In this document: positions 1 to 8,809 of the stretch, piece by piece
Layout: each line of letters starts with the position of its first letter
Numbering within the stretch: the first letter of the stretch is position 1
The notes under the pieces: generated by a model
Database searches by the model: none
What the model was told of the DNA's origin: nothing
What the model saw: only the letters and a program-made list of their open reading frames with translations
Translations under genes and position numbers: made by a program
NCBI GenBank assembly: GCA_002869885.2
Contig: NEWR02000007.1
Span: 34,753-98,752 of the forward strand
DNA from: Nitrospira sp. CG24C
Lineage (GTDB): Bacteria > Nitrospirota > Nitrospiria > Nitrospirales > Nitrospiraceae
Reading direction: 5' to 3'
Length of the DNA: 64,000 bases

Positions 1-294
1 GTCACGATGCCGGCGGTCGTAGCTTGCGGGCATTTGCGTGTGGCCATCAGTACGAGTGGAGTCGCTCCGGCCTTGTCAGGCTTCATGAGGGAAGATATGG
101 AGAAGATTTTCGGCGAAGAGTTTGCCGTATTTGTGAAGTGGCTTGGCCAACTTCGCGAGCAAACCAAGGAGACTGAGCCAGACTTTGAAAAGCGTCGAGC
201 CCTGCTGCGTGAGGCCCTTGACGGGTTTCGCCTGTTGGGCAAGGTCCAGTATCCGAAGGTTTGGCTGGATGAACGGGCGGCGAAGACGGGATAG
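1..294 (+). CDS. Precorrin-2 dehydrogenase / sirohydrochlorin ferrochelatase family, C-terminal part (5' end outside window)
   Basis: The open frame runs in from the left edge, so the gene is truncated there. It contains the stretch VAISTSGVAPALSGFMRE, which matches the (I/V)AISTxGxxPALxxxxRE segment of the SirC/Met8/CysG-N family that oxidises precorrin-2 to sirohydrochlorin during siroheme synthesis. The remaining residues are a helical C-terminus. The NAD-binding N-terminal half is not visible, so whether this is a stand-alone dehydrogenase or a multifunctional CysG-like enzyme cannot be told. The TAG stop lies inside a G-rich short-unit array that follows the gene. Confidence 0.8.
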   Translation, partial: VTMPAVVACGHLRVAISTSGVAPALSGFMREDMEKIFGEEFAVFVKWLGQLREQTKETEPDFEKRRALLREALDGFRLLGKVQYPKVWLDERAAKTG

Positions 295-357
295 GGTAGA
301 GGGGTATAAGGGGATATGGGGGTAGAGGGGTAAGGTCTGAGACGTGAAACGTTAGGC
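288..357. repeat. G-rich 7-nt-unit array (GGGGTAR type) running into a GTGAAAC unit
   Basis: Degenerate units of GGGGTAR form, with some spacing changes, begin over the stop codon of the preceding gene and end in CTGAGACGTGAAACG. The G-rich units resemble the arrays in the leaders of gspG and gspH. The GTGAAAC part resembles the palindrome near 25.0 kb. No opposing arm is seen here. Confidence 0.55.
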
Positions 358-378
358 GAAGAGAAGAGAGGGGGCGCT

Positions 379-687
379 ATGGTGTTGTTGGAATTCAGTA
401 TGTCGCCGTTGGGCAGGGGAGAGAGCGTGGGGAAGTATGTGGCTCGCTCGCTCGATATCATTGATAAGAGCGGAGTGGACTATCGGTTGAATCCGATGGG
501 GACGGTGCTCGAAGGGGAATGGGAAGAAGTCTTTGCCGTTGTCAAAAAGTGTTATGAGCGGATGAAGAAAGATTGTGGCCGTATTTCCTGCACAATTAAA
601 GTCGACTATCGGAAAGGCCGCGCAGGCAGATTGCAGAGTAAGGTTGCAAGTGTCGAAAAGACGCTCAAGCGATCGATCAAGCACTAA
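379..687 (+). CDS. MTH1187 family thiamine-binding protein (UPF0045 type)
   Basis: The 102-residue product matches the small ferredoxin-fold MTH1187/YqgV family: N-terminal strand VLLEFSMSPLG, then GESVGKYVARSLDII, then NPMGTVLEGEWEEVF, with the usual family length of about 100 residues. Structures of family members bind thiamine-like ligands as tetramers, and the physiological role is poorly defined. It is probably cytosolic, as no signal peptide is seen. It sits alone between two short-unit arrays. The family call is strong; the ligand is inferred from family knowledge. Confidence 0.82.
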   Translation: MVLLEFSMSPLGRGESVGKYVARSLDIIDKSGVDYRLNPMGTVLEGEWEEVFAVVKKCYERMKKDCGRISCTIKVDYRKGRAGRLQSKVASVEKTLKRSIKH

Positions 688-809
688 CAGAATGCTGAAA
701 CTGGTTTGTTTTGTTTGTCCGGTTGATCTGGTTAATCAAACGAACGAGACAAACCAAACAAACCAACCAAATAACGGTCTTCTTGCGCTGGCAGACTTTT
801 TAGCATCCG
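688..809. repeat. TGGTT-type 9-nt-unit palindrome, copy A
   Basis: It begins CAGAATGCTGAAACTGG and ends near TTTTTAGCATCC. Between lie a T/G-rich arm (units TGTTTTGTT, TGTCCGGTT, GATCTGGTT) and an A/C-rich opposing arm (units such as AAACCAAAC), then a shoulder AACGGTCTTCTTGCGCTGGC. It aligns along nearly its whole length with the reverse complement of copy E (25974-26104). It directly follows the thiamine-binding protein gene. Confidence 0.85.
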
Positions 810-1235
810 CTAAGCATTGCATTGGCCAGAGGCAGCATCATCTCACTCATTGATTCGTAAGCTTTTTCAATTTCCAGAGGAATGAACTGATCGGGATTCT
901 TCCGAAGCTTTCCTGTTGGGGTTCATCTTCAGGGCGTCTCATCCGTCCTTTCTGCTATCACAATCATTCTTCTTCGGTCCGCAGCCTGTCCAGAGACCTG
1001 TCCTCCTGTAATGCCACCATTTAAAATGGTGCGGAAAAATAATGAGATATCGATGCTAGGAATGCCATTATTTAGCGATCGTATTTATATTATAGTTCGT
1101 ATTGCAATGTAATAGTGTACCTATGTAGACTTACGCGCCATCGACGAAGGCTCTTAGTGGGAAGAGCTCACTAAGTGCGGCATGTGGGGAATTTTGGAGA
1201 ATCGCAGGTGGGGATGGCAAGAGGGATGGTGATCT
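810..1235. other. Gene-poor gap; possible decayed minus-strand frame; AT-rich stretch
   Basis: No convincing gene is seen. On the minus strand a 40-codon open frame (about 800-925, containing KNPDQFIPLEIEKAYESM) has no upstream start, being preceded by TGA, and ends in the repeat copy A boundary. It could be a remnant of a lost gene. Positions 1020-1125 are AT-rich (for example TTTATATTATAG) and could hold the promoter of the following kinase gene. No clear -35/-10 pair was identified. Confidence 0.35.
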
Positions 1236-4175
1236 ATGAGCCGTAGTGCGACGGACGAGGTTGAACTCAAGACGCATTCCAGTCTTGATCTCTTGCCGAA
1301 GGACCGTACGATTCTTGAGCGAGAGATCATGGAGTTCCGTCCATTTGGATTGGACGAACAGGGACACAAAATCAGAGATCTGAGCGGGATGAGTATCAGG
1401 GCTGTCGTCGTCTATCTTGAGAAATCGCTGGCTCGTAAGCGTGGAACCATAGCCGGAAGTCAGGCAATCGAGGATCTCTGTCGTCTATTGAATCTGCGCA
1501 TCAAAGATCCGGTCTATCATGTGACGCCTGAGTTTCTGAAGAATGCATGGAACAGCTACACCTGTGAGTTCACATCTTATCTGTATGAGTTCTGCGAGCA
1601 CATGTCCGGCGATCCTCGCTTTGCGTATCTTGGTGGGATGGAGAAGGCGTCGTCGGTCATGCAGGTACTTGCCAGACCGTTTTCACTGCCACAGATTTAC
1701 GGGATGTTTCCCTACTTCGGGAATAAGTTCGCGTCCGGTTCGCTCGAATTTCGAGTGGTCGAGGTGACGCCAGCCACCGCGACTCTGGCGATGAAATTTT
1801 CCGGGCGTGCCCTTCAGCAGTTCGGCCCTTATCGAAGGCGGTGCGCGCACCTGATGTGTCAGGCTGCTCAAGGCATTATGGCGGCAGTGCCGGCTCGCGT
1901 TCATGGTCTGCCAGCGGCCTCTTTGACGGAACTATCCTGTATTGCAAATGACGATGAATGGTGCCAATGGGTCATCTGTTGGGAAGGAGAGAGACAGGGC
2001 CTATGGCGGCGCAGAGTCTGGCAGATCATGGCAGGATCGGGAGAGGGCTGGTCGTCACTGACTCAATCGAACCGATTCCGTTCGTGCCAACAGGCCGAAG
2101 CTATTCCGTCCAAAGGGAATGTGGAAGACCGAGAGGTAAAAGTCACGCCAATCCATGCAGCGGTCGGCGCCACACAATCGAAACGGCATGCGATCTGGTC
2201 GCTCTGCTGCGCACTGGCTGGCTTGACTTTGGCCATGGGGCTCCGCGTGATGAATCCCTCGACAAGCTTGGGCGATGTCGTACTTCTCGGCCTGGTGCCC
2301 ATACTGCTCACAAGAATGCTGATCAATCGCCATCTTCGTCTGGAGAGCCAGCGACGCGAGTCGTTGATTCATGAGCAGATTATGTTCCTGGAGTCGCGGC
2401 ATGAGGAATTGCGTGAAGCGTATCTGGAGCAGGAGCAGACGCGCGTCGAACTGCGCCGAAAAGTGGCTCAGTTGACGGCACTCCACCAAACCGGATTGCT
2501 GTTTAGCTCGACGCTGGATCGAGAGGCGCTGATGCAGAAAGTGCTGGAGGCCCTAACCATCGATCTGCAGTACGATCGGGCAATGATCTCGTTTTACGAT
2601 CCGGTTCGCCAGGTTGTCATGGATGCCAGAGTGCTCGGTGTCTCGCCTGAGATCCAGGCGTTTGCACGCGCCCGTGAGATTCCCGTCACCGATCCCATGA
2701 GTCCGGAAGGTCTTGTGCTGCTGCAGGGCCAGCCGTTCTTAGTCGAGGATGTGCAGGCGGTGTGGGATCGCATCCATCCATTGAACCAGCAGCTGGCCCT
2801 GCTGACGCAGACCAAAGCATGGATCGCTGTCCCATTGAAAATCAAAGACCGGATTCTTGGAAGCCTGACCGTGGATCGGATCCATGCGCATAGCCTGACT
2901 CAGGACGATCTTGAGTTGATGATCACGGTCGCCCATCAAGTGGCCATCGGACTGGATAACGCGTCTGCGTATGAACAGATTGAAGACTTAAACGTGGGAC
3001 TTGAAGCCAAAGTGCGTGAACGCACGGCTGAGTTGGAGCAGGCAGATTGCTTGCGGTCTCAATTCCTCTCGCATGTTTCGCACGAGCTCAAGACGCCGCT
3101 AACCTCGATCAAAGGGTTCTTGCAGAACCTGCTCGATGGATTAACGGGTCCGCTCAACGAGAAGCAGCAGCGTTATTTGTCACGGATGCTGGGCAATTCA
3201 GACCGTTTGATCCGAATGATCGAGGCCCTGTTGGATCGCACAAGGATTCAATCAGGGAGGTTGGATCTCGTTCCGGACGAGATCGACATCGGAAACTGTG
3301 TGTCGGATGCAGTCGAGCAATTGCGCCTGTTGGCTCAAGCCAAACAGCAGACGTTGGAGGCCGCCGTTCCTTCTGACCCGCTGATGGTCTGGGCGGATCG
3401 TGATCGTTTGTTCCAGATCGTCACGAACTTGGTCCAGAATGCAGTGAAGTTCACGCCGGAGGGTGGCAGCATTATGGTGGCGGTGCGGCAGGAGAGCCAG
3501 ACGCTCGCCACGGTCTCTGTGCGCGATACCGGGCCCGGTATTCCGCCGGAGTTTCTCGATCAGATATTCGACCCGTTCTTTCGAGTGAAGCAGGTACGGA
3601 GCGGAATAAAAGGGCTGGGCTTGGGCCTGTCGATCGTGCGGACGCTGGTGGAGTTGCAAGGTGGGACGATCGCCGCACGGAGTGAACCGGGGCTGGGCGC
3701 GGAGTTGTGTTTCACGATTCCATTGCATCCCACGAAGGCGTCTCCACTTGATCACGCATCGGCAGACGCGCCGCGTATTCTCGTTGTCGACGCCGATCCG
3801 GATATTCGTCAGCTCTTACAGGATCGTTTGCGAGCTAAGGGATATCGTGTCCAGTCGGCAGTTGACGGGATCCGAGCACTGGAAGCGGTTCAGGCCGAGA
3901 CGTTTGAAGGCATGATTTTGGATATCGGTATTCCCTCTATGGATGGCCTGTTGGTACTTCAGCAGATTCGAAAATGGGATCAGCAAATTCCAATTGTGAT
4001 GGTCACGGCGTCAGATTCCAAAGAATCGGCGGTTCGGGCGATCGGCATGGGTGCGCAGGCCTATATGCTGAAGCCATTTGATGTCGACGAACTGCAACGG
4101 GTTGCTGATTATTGGTTCCAGCCGTTTGAACGGCCGCCATTGGAGTCTGCAGGGGTGTCGAGTACGCATCGGTGA
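1236..4175 (+). CDS. Hybrid sensor histidine kinase / response regulator with GAF domain
   Basis: The 979-residue protein has several modules in order. The first ~300 residues are a cytosolic region I cannot assign. Two hydrophobic segments follow at about 317-360, then a coiled coil (about 365-405), a GAF-like sensor (about 410-570) and a HisKA domain with the phospho-acceptor His near 616 (FLSHVSHELKTPLTS). The ATPase domain has the N-box NLVQNAVKFTPEG and G1 box DTGPGIP. A C-terminal receiver domain has the acceptor Asp near 895 (LDIGIPSMDG) and a KPF motif. The architecture implies autophosphorylation and relay to its own receiver; the signal is unknown. The following porin gene overlaps or abuts it, which suggests co-transcription. 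Confidence 0.88.
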   Translation: MSRSATDEVELKTHSSLDLLPKDRTILEREIMEFRPFGLDEQGHKIRDLSGMSIRAVVVYLEKSLARKRGTIAGSQAIEDLCRLLNLRIKDPVYHVTPEFLKNAWNSYTCEFTSYLYEFCEHMSGDPRFAYLGGMEKASSVMQVLARPFSLPQIYGMFPYFGNKFASGSLEFRVVEVTPATATLAMKFSGRALQQFGPYRRRCAHLMCQAAQGIMAAVPARVHGLPAASLTELSCIANDDEWCQWVICWEGERQGLWRRRVWQIMAGSGEGWSSLTQSNRFRSCQQAEAIPSKGNVEDREVKVTPIHAAVGATQSKRHAIWSLCCALAGLTLAMGLRVMNPSTSLGDVVLLGLVPILLTRMLINRHLRLESQRRESLIHEQIMFLESRHEELREAYLEQEQTRVELRRKVAQLTALHQTGLLFSSTLDREALMQKVLEALTIDLQYDRAMISFYDPVRQVVMDARVLGVSPEIQAFARAREIPVTDPMSPEGLVLLQGQPFLVEDVQAVWDRIHPLNQQLALLTQTKAWIAVPLKIKDRILGSLTVDRIHAHSLTQDDLELMITVAHQVAIGLDNASAYEQIEDLNVGLEAKVRERTAELEQADCLRSQFLSHVSHELKTPLTSIKGFLQNLLDGLTGPLNEKQQRYLSRMLGNSDRLIRMIEALLDRTRIQSGRLDLVPDEIDIGNCVSDAVEQLRLLAQAKQQTLEAAVPSDPLMVWADRDRLFQIVTNLVQNAVKFTPEGGSIMVAVRQESQTLATVSVRDTGPGIPPEFLDQIFDPFFRVKQVRSGIKGLGLGLSIVRTLVELQGGTIAARSEPGLGAELCFTIPLHPTKASPLDHASADAPRILVVDADPDIRQLLQDRLRAKGYRVQSAVDGIRALEAVQAETFEGMILDIGIPSMDGLLVLQQIRKWDQQIPIVMVTASDSKESAVRAIGMGAQAYMLKPFDVDELQRVADYWFQPFERPPLESAGVSSTHR

Positions 4176-4198
4176 GCGAGATGAGGAGGCGTATGACC

Positions 4199-5587
4199 AT
4201 GAGAGCCGAGGGCAGGGGTTGGAAGACTGGATCGGCTTTTCGGACGTGGGTATTGCTGACCTATGTAATAGGGCTCTGTTTGGCATCTTTGCCGGGGTTG
4301 GCCTCAGCGCAGGTGCCTCGTATTCAAGGGCAGGGAAGCGCCGCGTCCGCGATGAGCAATGCCTTTGCCGCCCAAGCTGATGACCCTTCAGCGCTGCACT
4401 ACAACCCTGCAGGGATGACGCAGTTGCAGGGGATTCAATTCATGGGAGGGGCGCTCGCATCGGGTGGGTCGACGAATTTCACCAGCCTGACAGGCGTAAC
4501 TGCTCGTGGTGATCGGAATGGGAGTGCAGCCTGGCCCCCTCCCGGCCATATGTACATCACGGCGAACTTGAAGAGTCTAGGAGTGACGGCTTTGGGCGAC
4601 CTTTCTGTCGGAATTGGTCTGACTGTGCCATTTGGCTCGCTGACTCGCTGGCCGAACGAGGGGCCGTTCAGATCGGCCACGACCTTTAGTACGCTGCCGC
4701 TTTTGGATATCAAGCCGACCCTTGCCTATAAGGTCACGGAGAACCTCTCGCTCGGGCTGGGAGCGGATATTTATACGTTCAGCGGACTCATTGGTGAAGG
4801 TCATGCCGAAAGGCAGGCGATTCCCGCAGCTGGGGTGAAAACTGAACTCAATGGGAAAGACACCGCAGCTGGTTTCAATGCCAGTCTGTTGTATACGGCG
4901 TTGCGCAATGACGATGGAAAGCCTCTGGCAAACATCGGGATCGTCTACCGGAGTCAAGCAACCTTGCACCTGAGCGGCGCATTACTGGCGAATGGAGCCA
5001 AAGTGTCCGATGCCAACGCCACGCTGGTCTTACCGCAAATCATTACGGGAGCGATCGCGATCTGGCCTATTCGAACGAACGAACGAGAATGGAAATTGGA
5101 GATGGATGTCGATTATGTGGGGTGGAAGTCTGTTCGGAATCTCGATGTGACCTTGGGAAATGGGATGACGATCGCACAGCCGCAGAATTGGCGGAGCACC
5201 TACGCCGTGATGTTGGGAACCGAATACAAGTGGCTGGCGCTTGAATCGCTCCAGAACTGGGAGGTGGCGCTGAGGGGTGGTTATACCAACCAGCAAAATC
5301 AAACACCTGATGTAACCTATGATCCAGGGATTCCTTCTTCGGACCTTCACGTTGTGGGGGGAGGGCTCGGATTGTTGTGCAAGGAACAGGGATCGTTTCT
5401 GGGGCTGATGCGTTGTGGAGATATCGGTCTAGGCTCGCTGAAACCAAAAGCGATTGGACTCGACCTTGCATTTCAAGCGGGGCTCTACGAGGACCGTACG
5501 GTCCAGGGCAATCGCAACCCGACCGTTGATGGGCTCTATAGGACCACACTGTATCTGGGTAGTGCGACGGTTCGAATGGTGTATTAA
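4199..5587 (+). CDS. FadL/OmpP1/TodX family outer-membrane transport protein
   Basis: A hydrophobic signal segment (WVLLTYVIGLCLASLPGLASA) precedes a mature start rich in Ala/Ser with the family signature of the FadL hatch region (SAMSNAFAAQADDPSALHYN, then PAGMTQL). The rest is alternating beta-barrel sequence to the C-terminal TVRMVY. FadL-type porins carry hydrophobic substrates such as long-chain fatty acids across the outer membrane. The frame can open at GTG 4172, overlapping the kinase stop by 4 nt. The AGGAGG at 4184-4189 sits 9 nt before ATG 4199 but only 3 nt before ATG 4193, so 4199 was chosen. The substrate is not deducible. Confidence 0.85.
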   Translation: MRAEGRGWKTGSAFRTWVLLTYVIGLCLASLPGLASAQVPRIQGQGSAASAMSNAFAAQADDPSALHYNPAGMTQLQGIQFMGGALASGGSTNFTSLTGVTARGDRNGSAAWPPPGHMYITANLKSLGVTALGDLSVGIGLTVPFGSLTRWPNEGPFRSATTFSTLPLLDIKPTLAYKVTENLSLGLGADIYTFSGLIGEGHAERQAIPAAGVKTELNGKDTAAGFNASLLYTALRNDDGKPLANIGIVYRSQATLHLSGALLANGAKVSDANATLVLPQIITGAIAIWPIRTNEREWKLEMDVDYVGWKSVRNLDVTLGNGMTIAQPQNWRSTYAVMLGTEYKWLALESLQNWEVALRGGYTNQQNQTPDVTYDPGIPSSDLHVVGGGLGLLCKEQGSFLGLMRCGDIGLGSLKPKAIGLDLAFQAGLYEDRTVQGNRNPTVDGLYRTTLYLGSATVRMVY

Positions 5588-5723
5588 CGGATAGGCGAGA
5601 CGCGCGGGACGGGCGAGAAAGGCGCGACGTGCAAGACCAAGACAAGGTGAGGATCGCTTGGATCTCTGCCCGTCCCGCCTGTCGCGCCTTTCACGCGAGT
5701 CTCGCCTGTCGCGCGCCGTTAGG
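5588..5723. repeat. GC-rich palindrome of 9-nt units (GGCGNGACR) filling a convergent junction
   Basis: The left arm reads as units GGCGAGACG, CGCGGGACG, GGCGAGAAA, GGCGCGACG. The right arm (about 5667-5723), read on the minus strand, gives GGCGAGACT, CGCGTGAAA, GGCGCGACA, GGCGGGACG. The arms face each other and fill the space between the stops of the FadL-like gene and alr. It could act as a bidirectional terminator or 3'-end protector. A one-armed relative is at 27191-27243. Confidence 0.8.
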
Positions 5724-6852
5724 CGGATTCATAAATGCGTGGAACGCGGGAGCCTATTCCGCAGAGGACTTCATAGGGGATCGTGCCGATCCAATCGGCC
5801 ACTTCATCAGCCCAGATCGATTCCTTTCCCTGCTGCCCAATCAGCGTGACGGTCTCACCGACTGTTACCGGCGCGAGGTCGGTGACATCCACCATGATCA
5901 TATCCATGCAGACCAGACCGACGATTGGGGCCCGGCGTCCCTGAATCAAGACTGATCCGCGATGGGAGAGCCGACGGCTATAGCCGTCGGCGTAGCCGAT
6001 CGGCAGTACCGCAATGCGGGTCTGTCGTTTTGCGACGAATGTCCCGTTGTAGCTGACGGAGCACCCTTTCGGAATAGTCCGCAGTTGGGCGACCGTGGTG
6101 TGAAGTGAGAGGACTGGTCTGAGGTCAGGATCTGGGATTGTGGCAGGCAGGGTGTGATACCCGTACAGCATAATGCCGGGGCGCACGAGCGAAAAGTGTG
6201 CGGCGGGAAATCTGACGATGGCGGCACTGTTTGCCGCATGCACCAATGGAAGAGTGAGACCGCGGAGCCGGACTTGGTCTAGCATGGCGCGAAATGCGGC
6301 AAGTTGCTGCTCCGTAAAGGCAGAATCTGCTCCATCTGCATCGGCCAGGTGGGTCATCAGGCCTTCAATTTTGAGGGAGCTGTGCAAGAGAGGGTTGTCG
6401 AGGACTGCGAGTAGCTCGTCCTGAGAAAATCCTAGCCGGCCCATCCCGGTTTCGACCTTGAGGTGAATCGGGTAAGGAGCTTGATGTGAATGAGCTGCCT
6501 TGGCCAAGGTGGGAAGGATGCGCCCATCGCTGACAACCGGGGTCAGCCGGTGAGCAATCAGGTCGGGAATTTGTTCTTCAAAGAGCGCTCCGAGAATGAC
6601 GATAGACGCTGAGAGACTGGCTTGGCGGAGTGCGATCCCTTCGTCGAGAGAGGCGACGGCAAACTGTCCGATGCCTTGGCGGGCAAGCGACTGAGCGATC
6701 TCGACCGCTCCATGTCCGTACGCATTGGCCTTGACGATCGCCATGACCTCGCAGCCCGGAGACAGGTAGCGCTTGATGCGAGAGAGATTGTGGGCAAGTG
6801 CCGCGAGATTGACAGTAGCGTAGGTGGGTAACAAGATTGAAATGGAGGTCAC
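5719..6852 (-). CDS. alr: Alanine racemase
   Basis: The 377-residue product is a PLP-dependent fold-type III enzyme that interconverts L- and D-alanine for peptidoglycan. The Schiff-base lysine is in the family motif AIVKANAYGHGA (K41). The C-terminal domain carries the catalytic-tyrosine region CSVSYNGTF and the conserved VLPIGYADGY. The length is normal for the family. It opens at GTG, overlapping the frr stop by 4 nt (GTGA), so it is translationally coupled as the last gene of the rpsB-tsf-pyrH-frr-alr string. Its stop codon lies in the right arm of the GC-rich palindrome. Confidence 0.95.
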   Translation of the reverse strand: MTSISILLPTYATVNLAALAHNLSRIKRYLSPGCEVMAIVKANAYGHGAVEIAQSLARQGIGQFAVASLDEGIALRQASLSASIVILGALFEEQIPDLIAHRLTPVVSDGRILPTLAKAAHSHQAPYPIHLKVETGMGRLGFSQDELLAVLDNPLLHSSLKIEGLMTHLADADGADSAFTEQQLAAFRAMLDQVRLRGLTLPLVHAANSAAIVRFPAAHFSLVRPGIMLYGYHTLPATIPDPDLRPVLSLHTTVAQLRTIPKGCSVSYNGTFVAKRQTRIAVLPIGYADGYSRRLSHRGSVLIQGRRAPIVGLVCMDMIMVDVTDLAPVTVGETVTLIGQQGKESIWADEVADWIGTIPYEVLCGIGSRVPRIYESA

Positions 6853-7412
6853 ACTTCCATGATTTCTTGTTCTTTTTTCTTTACCACGTCATCGATTTTT
6901 TGAATGTACTGGTCGGTCAGTTTCTGGGTATCGGCTTCGGACTTTCGCAGTTCGTCTTCAGTGAGCTTGGCATCCTTTTGCAGTTTCTTCAACTCTTCGT
7001 TGGCATCCCGGCGAAACCCTCGTATGACGACTTTCGTATCTTCGCCGTGTTTTTTGCAGATCTTGCTGAGTTCTTTGCGCCGTTCTTCGGTGAGCGGAGG
7101 AAGGGGAACACGAATGAGCTTTCCATCGTTGGACGGAGTGATGCCGAGGCCCGATCCCGCCAGGGCCTTTTCGATTTCCTTAATCAAAGCAGGTTCCCAT
7201 GGCTGGATGGTGATGAGGCGGGCCTCCGGGGTTGAAATACTGGCGACCTGTTTCAGCGGGGTCATCGTGCCGTAGTAGTCGACCCGAACGCCGTCGAAGA
7301 GGGCGACTGACGCCCGTCCTGTCCGCAAGCCGGACAAATCACGCTTGAGATGTTCCAGTGCGGACTCCATCTTTTCCGTGACCTTTTGATGTATGGCAGC
7401 AGGGTTGGACAT
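6849..7412 (-). CDS. frr: Ribosome recycling factor
   Basis: The 187-residue protein matches RRF throughout. The N-terminal helix contains LKRDLSGLRTGRAS. The beta domain includes VDYYGTMTPLKQVASIS and ITIQPWEP. The segment IRVPLPPLTEERRKEL leads into the long C-terminal helices. RRF works with EF-G to split post-termination ribosomes. It lies 18 nt downstream of pyrH and overlaps alr by 4 nt, in the common bacterial order rpsB-tsf-pyrH-frr. Confidence 0.97.
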   Translation of the reverse strand: MSNPAAIHQKVTEKMESALEHLKRDLSGLRTGRASVALFDGVRVDYYGTMTPLKQVASISTPEARLITIQPWEPALIKEIEKALAGSGLGITPSNDGKLIRVPLPPLTEERRKELSKICKKHGEDTKVVIRGFRRDANEELKKLQKDAKLTEDELRKSEADTQKLTDQYIQKIDDVVKKKEQEIMEV

Positions 7413-7430
7413 GAAAGACTCCCCGGAATG

Positions 7431-8156
7431 TCAGCGGCGATCGGGGGTGACAATGGTTCCGATCGCTTCGCCGGTGGCGATGCGTTTGAAATTACCTTGT
7501 TCCTTCAAGTTGAACACGATAAGCGGAAGGTTGTTATCCATGCAGAGGCTGATGGCCGTGGCGTCCATCACTTTCAAGTTCTGATTCAAAATCGAAAGAA
7601 AGGAGATGGTCTGATATTTCTTGGCGGTGGGATTCTTCACGGGATCGGCATCGTAGATGCCGTCGACCTTGGTCCCTTTCATGATGACCTGGGCTCCGAT
7701 CTCCATCGCCCTGAGCGCTGCTGCGGTATCGGTTGAGAAGTAGGGATTTCCTGTGCCGCCCGCGAAGATGACGACGCGTTTTTTCTCAAGATGACGAATG
7801 GCGCGCCGGCGGATATACCCTTCAGCCAGCTGGCGCATTTCGATCGCGGACTGGACTCGCGTGATGATGCCGATGCGCTCAAGCGCGTTTTGCAGGGCTA
7901 AGGCATTGAGCACGGTGGCGAGCATCCCCATGTAGTCGGCGGAGGCGCGTTCCATGCCGGATGCGCTGGCGGCAATACCGCGGAAAATATTGCCGCCACC
8001 GATGACTACGGCGACTTCGATGTCGAGCGCGACGACGGAGGCGATTTCCGAAGCGAGGCCTTCAAGGATGGATGGCTGGATGCCGTAACCCTGCTCACCG
8101 GCCAACATCTCTCCGCTTACTTTGAGGAGGATGCGCCGATAGTTGGCAGAGTTCAT
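7431..8156 (-). CDS. pyrH: Uridylate kinase (UMP kinase)
   Basis: The 241-residue product belongs to the amino-acid-kinase fold family and phosphorylates UMP to UDP in pyrimidine nucleotide synthesis. Visible family motifs are [11 protein letters not shown] at the N-terminus, [11 protein letters not shown] in the nucleotide-binding region, [20 protein letters not shown], and [13 protein letters not shown]. The length is typical. Its ATG overlaps the tsf stop by 4 nt (ATGA), consistent with translational coupling in the ribosomal-protein operon. Confidence 0.97.
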   Translation of the reverse strand: MNSANYRRILLKVSGEMLAGEQGYGIQPSILEGLASEIASVVALDIEVAVVIGGGNIFRGIAASASGMERASADYMGMLATVLNALALQNALERIGIITRVQSAIEMRQLAEGYIRRRAIRHLEKKRVVIFAGGTGNPYFSTDTAAALRAMEIGAQVIMKGTKVDGIYDADPVKNPTAKKYQTISFLSILNQNLKVMDATAISLCMDNNLPLIVFNLKEQGNFKRIATGEAIGTIVTPDRR

Positions 8157-8749
8157 GCTTCGCCTAATTGGTACCGTGTAAAGCGTCGGATATTCATGTT
8201 CTCACCGATTTTTGCGATCTTCAGCGCAAGGAGATCCTTAATGGTGACGGCGGGATCTTTGACGAAAGACTGTTCAATCAAGCAGCTTTCCTGAATGAAC
8301 TTTTCAAGCTTGCCTTCGACGATTTTCGGCCATGCAGCCGGGGGCTTGCCCATTTCTTTGGCCTGTCCTTCATAAATCGACCGTTCTTTCTCGATGAGTG
8401 AAGCGGGAATTTCCTCCCGTTTGACATAGGAGGGCTTCCCGGCAGCGACCTGGAGGGCCAGATCGTTGACGAACGATTTAAACTCTTCATTGCGGGCCAC
8501 GAAGTCGGTCTCACAGTTGACCTCGATGAGCACACCGATCTTTCCGCCCATGTGGATATAGGCATGCACGAGGCCTTGGTTGGTCTCGCGGCCGGACTTT
8601 TTCAGCGCGGCGGCCAAGCCCTTTTGGCGCAGGTAATCGACGGCCTTCTCCATATCGTCGCTATTCTCGGTGAGCGCTTTTTGGCAATCCAGGATGCCGG
8701 CGCCGGTTTTTTCTCTCAGTTCTTTGACAAGCTGACTTGATCCAGCCAT
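8153..8749 (-). CDS. tsf: Translation elongation factor Ts
   Basis: The 198-residue form of EF-Ts is the short type. The N-terminal UBA-like domain carries [20 protein letters not shown]. The core contains the signature [17 protein letters not shown]-Ts exchanges GDP on EF-Tu. Compared with the ~280-residue E. coli protein, one core subdomain is shortened, which is common outside the gamma-proteobacteria. The gene lies 60 nt downstream of rpsB and is coupled to pyrH. Confidence 0.96.
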   Translation of the reverse strand: MAGSSQLVKELREKTGAGILDCQKALTENSDDMEKAVDYLRQKGLAAALKKSGRETNQGLVHAYIHMGGKIGVLIEVNCETDFVARNEEFKSFVNDLALQVAAGKPSYVKREEIPASLIEKERSIYEGQAKEMGKPPAAWPKIVEGKLEKFIQESCLIEQSFVKDPAVTIKDLLALKIAKIGENMNIRRFTRYQLGEA

Positions 8750-8809
8750 ACGTGACGGTCCTTCTTGATCAACGGTGAGTATAGTTGCCGCAACCTGCGA
8801 TGTCCGGCG

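Noticed and set aside
5067-5645. Minus-strand 192-residue frame opposite the FadL-like gene
   Set aside because: It is a shadow of a well-supported gene and its start lies in the GC-rich palindrome.
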